Part shown: positions 60,301-64,000 of the stretch, one piece after another
Numbering within the stretch: the first letter of the stretch is position 1
Layout: each line of letters begins with the position of its first letter
DNA from: Onthophagus taurus
Taxonomy: Eukaryota > Arthropoda > Insecta > Coleoptera > Scarabaeidae
Direction of reading: 5' to 3'
DNA length: 64,000 nucleotides
Assembly: GCF_036711975.1 (NCBI RefSeq)
Contig: NC_091967.1
Location: 18,476,001-18,540,000, forward strand
The notes under the pieces: model-generated
The model's database searches: none
Told to the model about the DNA's origin: nothing
Seen by the model: only the letters and a program-made list of their open reading frames with translations
Translations under genes and position numbers: made by a program

Positions 60301-60756
60301 TACGTGTCGTAACGCGAATGTTTCTAATAGTTCTAGGTCTAATGTTAGTTCTACTTTTAGTTCAATATAAATAACAACAATTTAGCGCTAAATAGCAAGT
60401 AAAAGTAGAACTACCCTCCTTGATTTATACATCATGTAGACAACTCGGGGAATACCCCGAGATTATCTATTAATATGGAATAGAGCAACTTGGAGAATAA
60501 CCCAAGTTGAATTCTATATTGAAATATATTGATGTATTAAATAAATAATATTAATAGTATGACTTAAAAATGTCTTATCCGTTATATCGAGGTTAAACTG
60601 TATTATAATTACAATTTTTTTCGATTATTTAGTGAACCTCAAACGTATCTGTTATGGTTTGCTATTGAAACGACTTTGCCGCATCATTTTGCTGTTATAA
60701 ACGTGGTTGGGGTTGGAACTTATGATGAAAATTATTATAAACCAGGGTTGCATTAA
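48366..60756 (+). CDS. DLEC1: DLEC1/CFAP81-like axonemal protein with ASH/MSP-type domains, 16 exons
   Basis: Exons 48366-48551, 49701-49971, 50038-50711, 50773-50997, 51746-52059, 52111-52201, 52249-52529, 52582-52852, 52904-53756, 54137-54277, 58625-58880, 58929-59169, 59225-59370, 59428-60044, 60098-60227 and 60633-60756 join in phase to 1606 residues. The N-terminal NHDISHVIQETFQESF and a helical stretch (MSRNELINKLFFKIINKYNE) precede beta-rich repeats. First come VFVANPT-like sequence and LKIRNMTTKGRSITI, RVAPGM (about 252-256) and DCGCTLIG (about 338-345), resembling DLEC1 more than HYDIN, CFAP65 or CFAP74. Members sit on motile axonemes; in an insect this points to sperm flagella. A Thr/Ser-rich linker lies at about 1004-1028. 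The first intron joins at AAAAG/ATG; an in-frame TAA just before 49701 means translation could also start there (1544 residues). Exon 5 and 12 donors were chosen by phase. Intron 10 is 4.3 kb and full of transposons. Confidence 0.72.
49194..49360. mobile_element. Tc1/mariner-type MITE, copy 2, in intron 1 of the DLEC1-like gene
   Basis: 167 bp, TA on both sides (49192-49193, 49361-49362), with arms of about 60 bp sharing GTATGCAACCAATATCACAG and its complement with the copy at 21888-22053. The copies differ mainly in the short centre and a few arm positions. Confidence 0.92.
51031..51680. mobile_element. TTAA-flanked element in intron 4 of the DLEC1-like gene
   Basis: The left end GCCTAGTTTACATGGGCCGA and the reverse complement of the right end, ATCCTAGTTTAGATGGGTCG, match at 16 of 20 positions. 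TTAA lies directly outside both ends (51027-51030, 51681-51684), as with piggyBac-type insertions. An 18-bp palindrome (ACTTTACAATTGTAAAGT) follows the left end. No transposase coding. Confidence 0.65.
54307..55678 (-). mobile_element. Tc1-like DNA transposon, nearly full length, frameshifted, in intron 10
   Basis: 1372 bp flanked by TA. The left end CACTTAACCGCAAAATTAAC and the complement of the right end, CACTTTACCGCAAAATTAAC, continue as matched repeats for about 30 bp. The minus-strand transposase reads an N-terminal helix-turn-helix (LSNEGLTNREFGRRFGVAHI, from 55409). Then, after a frame change near 55180, come VLFADESRF (first Asp), LMQDNARPH (second Asp) and LDLNPIEHLWD (Glu). All three catalytic positions of a DD34E Tc1 transposase survive, but at least two frame changes separate the parts. 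It is antisense to the host gene. Confidence 0.92.
55735..55879. mobile_element. Small foldback MITE beside the Tc1-like element
   Basis: The left CTTAGGCTCGTTACTACCAT and the complement of the right end, CTAAGGTCCATTACTACCAT, match at most positions around a GC-richer core of about 105 bp (ACGCGCTCTGATTGGCTA). Target duplications are not clear. Confidence 0.55.
56014..56337. mobile_element. Mutator-type foldback MITE with 9-bp target duplication
   Basis: 324 bp. The left CAAGGACAGTAGAATCTAAC and its exact complement at the right end extend as perfect 40-bp arms. Weaker pairing continues inward (TACGTCACAC / GTGTGACGTA, CCACGCC / GGCGTGG, TTTTTAGAGGTTAT / ATAACCTCTAAAAA) until nearly the whole element folds. 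TAACTATCC is repeated on both sides (56005-56013, 56338-56346). A 9-bp duplication with long arms is the hallmark of Mutator-like elements. Confidence 0.92.
56570..57610 (+). repeat. Pyrimidine-rich degenerate satellite in intron 10
   Basis: About 1 kb in which words such as TTTTATTACCAGTCTT, CTCTTTCCAGTCTTTGTTTA, GTCATTTTCTTTTATTA and TCTAGACTCCGTCCT recur in the same order about every 80-90 bp. The complement matches the purine-rich block at 28735-29215. A weaker outlier is at 58140-58220. Confidence 0.6.
58043..58106. repeat. Cluster of CCGGATAT / ATATCCGG palindromic words
   Basis: Six CCGG words occur within 64 bp, including the perfect palindrome ACCGGATATCCGGT, in otherwise AT-rich intron DNA. 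Confidence 0.7.
60270..60425. mobile_element. Foldback repeat with TTAGTTCTAG words, copy 2, in the last intron
   Basis: CATTAGAACTAACACTAGAC (60281) is inverted relative to GTCTAATGTTAGTTCTAC (60336), forming a palindromic unit. The following TTTTAGTTCAATATAAATAA...AGTAAAAGTAGAAC matches the segment at 31817-31890. Confidence 0.55.
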
Positions 60757-60853
60757 CTTAAATTTTTTTTTATTTATTTTAAATTTATTTTTTAAGTTTA
60801 TTTTTAATTAAACGCGAAAAAATTTTAAATATATATAAAATCTAATCTTAAAT

Positions 60854-61441
60854 CTACTTCTTACAATCTTTATTAGTAACTATTAATCGATCGTTATCTA
60901 TATTTCTAAATGTTAGAAATCGGTAGATGTTTAACCTTGTCTCAGCGTTTATGTCCCAATTTCGTCCTAAAATCCATATTCGATCTAAAAGTAATCAGAG
61001 TTGTTTCGATCAAAGTTATGAATTCAAATTTTTCGTTTTAACTTACCATAATGAAATAAAACGTAGGATGAACAAGAATAAATAACAGCGAAAGTCTCAT
61101 AATCTGTGTAAAGAACTTGATAAGTTGCCGCGCCCGGTAAAAATTGATCAACAGGTTTTGGTAAACTTGAAGCGACTTTAACTTGAAAAATGCTGGGGTT
61201 CTTCTTTGCTTGTATACCTAAACCTCCAGTTAATTTTTTCGAACCAGATCTATAAAAAAATTAAAATAGAAACTTTTAATTCTTAAAAATTAAAGTTATA
61301 ATTAAAAAAGTTAAGATTTTTATTGTGTTTTAAAGCTAATATGTTAAGGCTGCCCTACTGACCATAAAATTCTTTAGCTTTGGCTGCAACTTTTTTTCCT
61401 TCCCAAAAATCGAATAGTAAGTAGTAAAGTTGTTTAGACAT
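60854..61441 (-). CDS. Lipocalin-like protein (apolipoprotein D type), short, 3 exons
   Basis: Exons 61441-61359, 61249-61047 and 60984-60854 join in phase to 138 residues. The C-terminal two thirds carry lipocalin signatures: beta-strands KLTGGLGIQA and SIFQVKVAS, then TYQVLYTDYETFAVIYSC (the TDY..YA..YSC block of ApoD/bilin-binding lipocalins). RIWILGR follows (third conserved region with Arg), then a C-terminal helix and a final Cys (NKDCKK). Lipocalins bind small hydrophobic ligands, usually outside the cell. Here the N-terminal GxW region and a signal peptide are absent. The first exon encodes a Lys-rich start (MSKQLYYLLFDFWEGKKVAA) unlike the family. Either the true first exons lie further upstream on the minus strand, or this is a truncated paralog. 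Its stop lies 98 bp from that of the DLEC1-like gene, so the two converge. Confidence 0.68.
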
Positions 61442-61469
61442 GTTTTTTTTTTAGTTCAACCGTGAACGT

Positions 61470-61535
61470 GAGCTACTACAGAGTAAACCGGCTCTGCGCT
61501 CTGTGAATATAAGCACGTGTATATTCATAATGCGC
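61470..61535 (-). promoter_or_regulatory. Candidate promoter region of the lipocalin-like gene
   Basis: On the minus strand, GTGCTTATATTCACAGAGC at about 61519-61501 includes a TATA-like word 60-75 bp before the ATG. The E-box CACGTG overlaps its upstream edge. Motif-based only. Confidence 0.3.
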
Positions 61536-62559
61536 AAATACTACGACAAAAATAAATTATCAGGAATAAATCATTAAAATAATGAAAATAATTATAACAT
61601 TAATTAGTGCCACAAAATAATCTCTTATTACAAAAAAAATTGAATCTAAATTGAATTCTTGACTGTTTCGAGTTAGACAGTTTATATTATATATTTGACC
61701 AAACATGTTCAGCGTAGAATGGCATTAAATGAGGATACTCCTTATATACAGTATGGTTTTTTAAATTTATGTTTAGTGTTGAAAAGGCTTAAGTCAATTG
61801 ACTTAGATCTTTTCTGCACTTAACAGTTGCAATCCTGATTTCTAGTTATGTCGTATTGGTAATGCATCGAAGTTACCTTCTTTACATACACCTTTCAAAA
61901 AAAGGTTTCATACCTTTACTTTGTAATTATTGGAACAAAAAAAGTAAAAATCGGCAAAATGCTTTATTTAGTCTTCGTGCTATCACACAGAATAGATCTA
62001 GGACATAGAGATATAAGCGGATTGTTAATGCAAAAATTAAAATCGCAGAAAAAGATAACAAACATACATATTGCTGCTAAGGAAAGTAATACAAATATTT
62101 AAATTTCAGACTTAATGTGAAAATCATGCATTTTTGATTGAAATCTTTACTCTGAAATTTGGGCAGCCATAAATTGATACCATGATTAAAATGTGAAGAA
62201 TCAAATTTAAAGATTAAAATTTCAACAATTTAGCTGCTGAGCTCATGGTTTACAAAAAAAAACGAGACCCAAAACATTTTGCACTGCTTTAAAAGAAGCT
62301 ATTGAAGAATATAAAACCTAAGTTGATTCCCTTGTTTTTGCCTTAAACTTTCTGCAACATTTGCATCTATCAAATATTTCTGTGCAAAATATGTTTTACA
62401 AAGCATAGCTAACAATCAATGTATTTTGTATACATAATTTAAAGGGGTATGTCCAAATGGGGTATGTACCTTCTTCTATGATTTTACAGAGACATATGTT
62501 CCCCGTTAAGAAATTCAACATATCTAGTGATAATTGGCCAGGGCAAAACGAAAATCAAA
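61536..62559. other. Intergenic / unrecognised 5' part of the Jockey element
   Basis: No reading frame of note. The region may contain the 5' untranslated and first-ORF portion of the Jockey-type element that begins to be recognisable near 62560. Confidence 0.3.
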
Positions 62560-64000
62560 AATATAATGCAAATTTTAAAAGAACAAGACCTGCGGCTTAA
62601 CGAAATTGAGAGCAGAATTTAAATTTCTGTCAAACGAACTGCAGCACCAACATGAATTGCAAGCACTCCTGTGCATGGAAAATGTTCATTTATGTCTTAT
62701 AGCTGAAATTCATCTTACTTAACTGAATTCACCCGGATAATATAGCTCGCTGAGGCAGTGCATTGGTTATTAAAACTAATATCAAACATTTTGATGAAAA
62801 AAAATGTGTGACTGCATGGAATAGTACACCTGTTATTAACTATAGACTGAATGGTCTTAATTTTCCAAAAGAAATAGAAAGCCCTGAGGATAAAGCATTG
62901 CCCAACAGATTCACCCAACAGCAAATCATTAAAATAAAAAATATCAGAGAAGCATCAATCAGCAAGTTTCTCTCAAAACTTATTGCAGATAGTAGCACTC
63001 AGCATTCACTTTGGAAAGCTACTAAATATTTAAATATCTGATCCTATCTATATGTAAGATCTATTGTAACTTAAGTCCTCCAATTGTTTAGGGCAAATGT
63101 AGATCCTTGATGAACCTTAGTAGATGTCAGACGTACTTTACAGACAATTTTATGTCTTAGGCGGCCTCTGGCAACGCATTCATACAGTATATGTTCAGCA
63201 GTCTCTGACTCGTCGTTATAAAGTCGACAAGTTTGATCCTCCGCTTGTCCAATGTGGAAGAGATGGTATTTTAAGGGCGCATGGTAAGGAAGCCTTAGAG
63301 CGACCTTAGATCCCTTTTGCTGAGGCATAAAACCTCTTTGGTTTTATTTTGCGAAGCAGTATCATACTCTTCGCTTATCTGTGACCTGGATGTTCTTTCC
63401 AGCATAAGGCTACTTTTGAGGCCCCCCACTATTGATTACCTGTTTTAAGTGACTTTTTGTAGTCCCCAACTATGTTGGGGTCCAATAAAGGGCGTTTTCG
63501 CTGCTTCTTTAGCCAGCTTGTCCATCATTTCATTGCTCTCAATGTCGCTGTAACCCGGAACCATAGAGTAACATCATTGCCCCTACGAGTTCTCTCAGGT
63601 TGCTGGTACACTTTCTGATCAGTGCGGAGTCACACGGGTAGGCCTGAATTGTCCGATTGTCTGTGGATATGTTTATGGATGCACCTTTTTGTCCATTTTT
63701 TAGGTCCAAAACAGTGCAAAAGTTTTTAGGCCGTGCTGAGGCAATTTAATGCGGCTATTTGGTCCACTAAAGCCCATACCTACTCCGCATTCATAGAATA
63801 ATAAATATCTGACCCTAGTAACGTGCGAAATTATAAAAAGATTCTAAACGAAGACTCTGGTCAAACTAAATACTTTGATCAATGCGTGTATACGGTTAAT
63901 CTATGTTCCTGGTGCATGGAAAGTGAGCAAAATAAATAAAATAATGGTTTCAAAACATGGGAAGAACCTAAGCGAAGTGAAATCATATTGACCCATTTTA
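62560..64000 (+). mobile_element. Jockey-type non-LTR retrotransposon relic, interrupted, runs off the window
   Basis: The start of the endonuclease domain is seen near 62590-62720 (ELQALLCMENVHLCLIAEIHLT, compare ...IDVCLISETHFT). After a large internal deletion comes the linker ISKFLSKLIADSSTQHSLWK then ATKYLN (62950-63030), and beyond the inserted fragment PGAWKVSKI and HGKNLSEVKSY (63910-63990), the PxxWKxAxIxxIPKPGK..EVxSYRPI block of the RT domain. Frame changes and one stop show it is dead. Confidence 0.8.
63047..63801 (-). mobile_element. 5'-truncated RNase H non-LTR fragment, copy B, nested in the Jockey element
   Basis: Same family as 22558-23241: PLKYHLFHIGQAEDQTCRLY and DESETAEHILYEC on the minus strand, with RNase H sequence upstream (a plus-strand reading of 63530-63680 mirrors copy A and extends beyond it). 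TAAATATCTGATCCTA (63031-63046) and TAAATATCTGACCCTA (63802-63817) flank it, a 16-bp target-site duplication with one difference. The second Cys of the CxxC motif is kept but the first region carries Tyr for Cys (CRLY), and frameshifts are present. Confidence 0.88.

Overview
The window is nuclear DNA of an insect. The spliced genes are an insect-type carboxylesterase pair, mitoferrin and a lipocalin. Many introns are only 47-66 bp, with GT/AG ends and AT-rich filler. The relics are typical insect transposons: piggyBac, Tigger/pogo, Tc1/mariner, Harbinger, Mutator-like, and Jockey-type and RNase H-bearing non-LTR elements. Short introns beside multi-kilobase ones suggest a beetle, but that is an inference. 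All gene models below were built by hand by joining exons with matching phase.

Region 1 (1-6.5 kb) is an esterase cluster. A complete five-exon secreted carboxylesterase (134-1977, +) faces a six-exon paralog (4337-6275, -). The paralog keeps an open frame and its disulfide cysteines but has lost the nucleophilic Ser, the catalytic His and the oxyanion-hole glycines. Between them lie a lone copy of the terminal esterase exon (4174-4315, +) and a broken piggyBac transposase. Region 2 (6.5-36 kb) has no protein-coding host gene that I can support. It holds one tRNA-Gly(TCC), transposon relics, a MITE, hairpins, a purine-rich degenerate satellite, and at 33.9-34.6 kb a TTA-flanked Harbinger-like element with a MADF-domain fragment and a 21-bp tandem repeat.

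Region 3 (36.1-45.3 kb) is the mitoferrin gene (+), four coding exons with a 7.5-kb third intron containing Tigger and mariner relics. Region 4 (45.3-48.3 kb) is intergenic and contains a 915-bp terminal-inverted-repeat element rich in TGCACT. Region 5 (48.4-60.8 kb) is a 16-exon gene (+) for an axonemal protein of the DLEC1/CFAP81 type with repeated ASH/MSP-like domains. Its introns host a MITE, a TTAA-flanked element, a 1.37-kb Tc1-like transposon, a Mutator-type foldback MITE with a 9-bp target duplication, and a pyrimidine-rich satellite.

Region 6 (60.8-64 kb) has a small lipocalin-like gene (-), tail to tail with the DLEC1-like gene, then a Jockey-type retrotransposon (+). That retrotransposon is interrupted by an RNase H-bearing non-LTR fragment flanked by a near-perfect 16-bp duplication. 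No cooperative operon-like system is visible. The most unusual items are the catalytically dead esterase paralog, the Harbinger derivative with coding-like heptad repeats, and a dispersed satellite of about 85 bp seen at three places.
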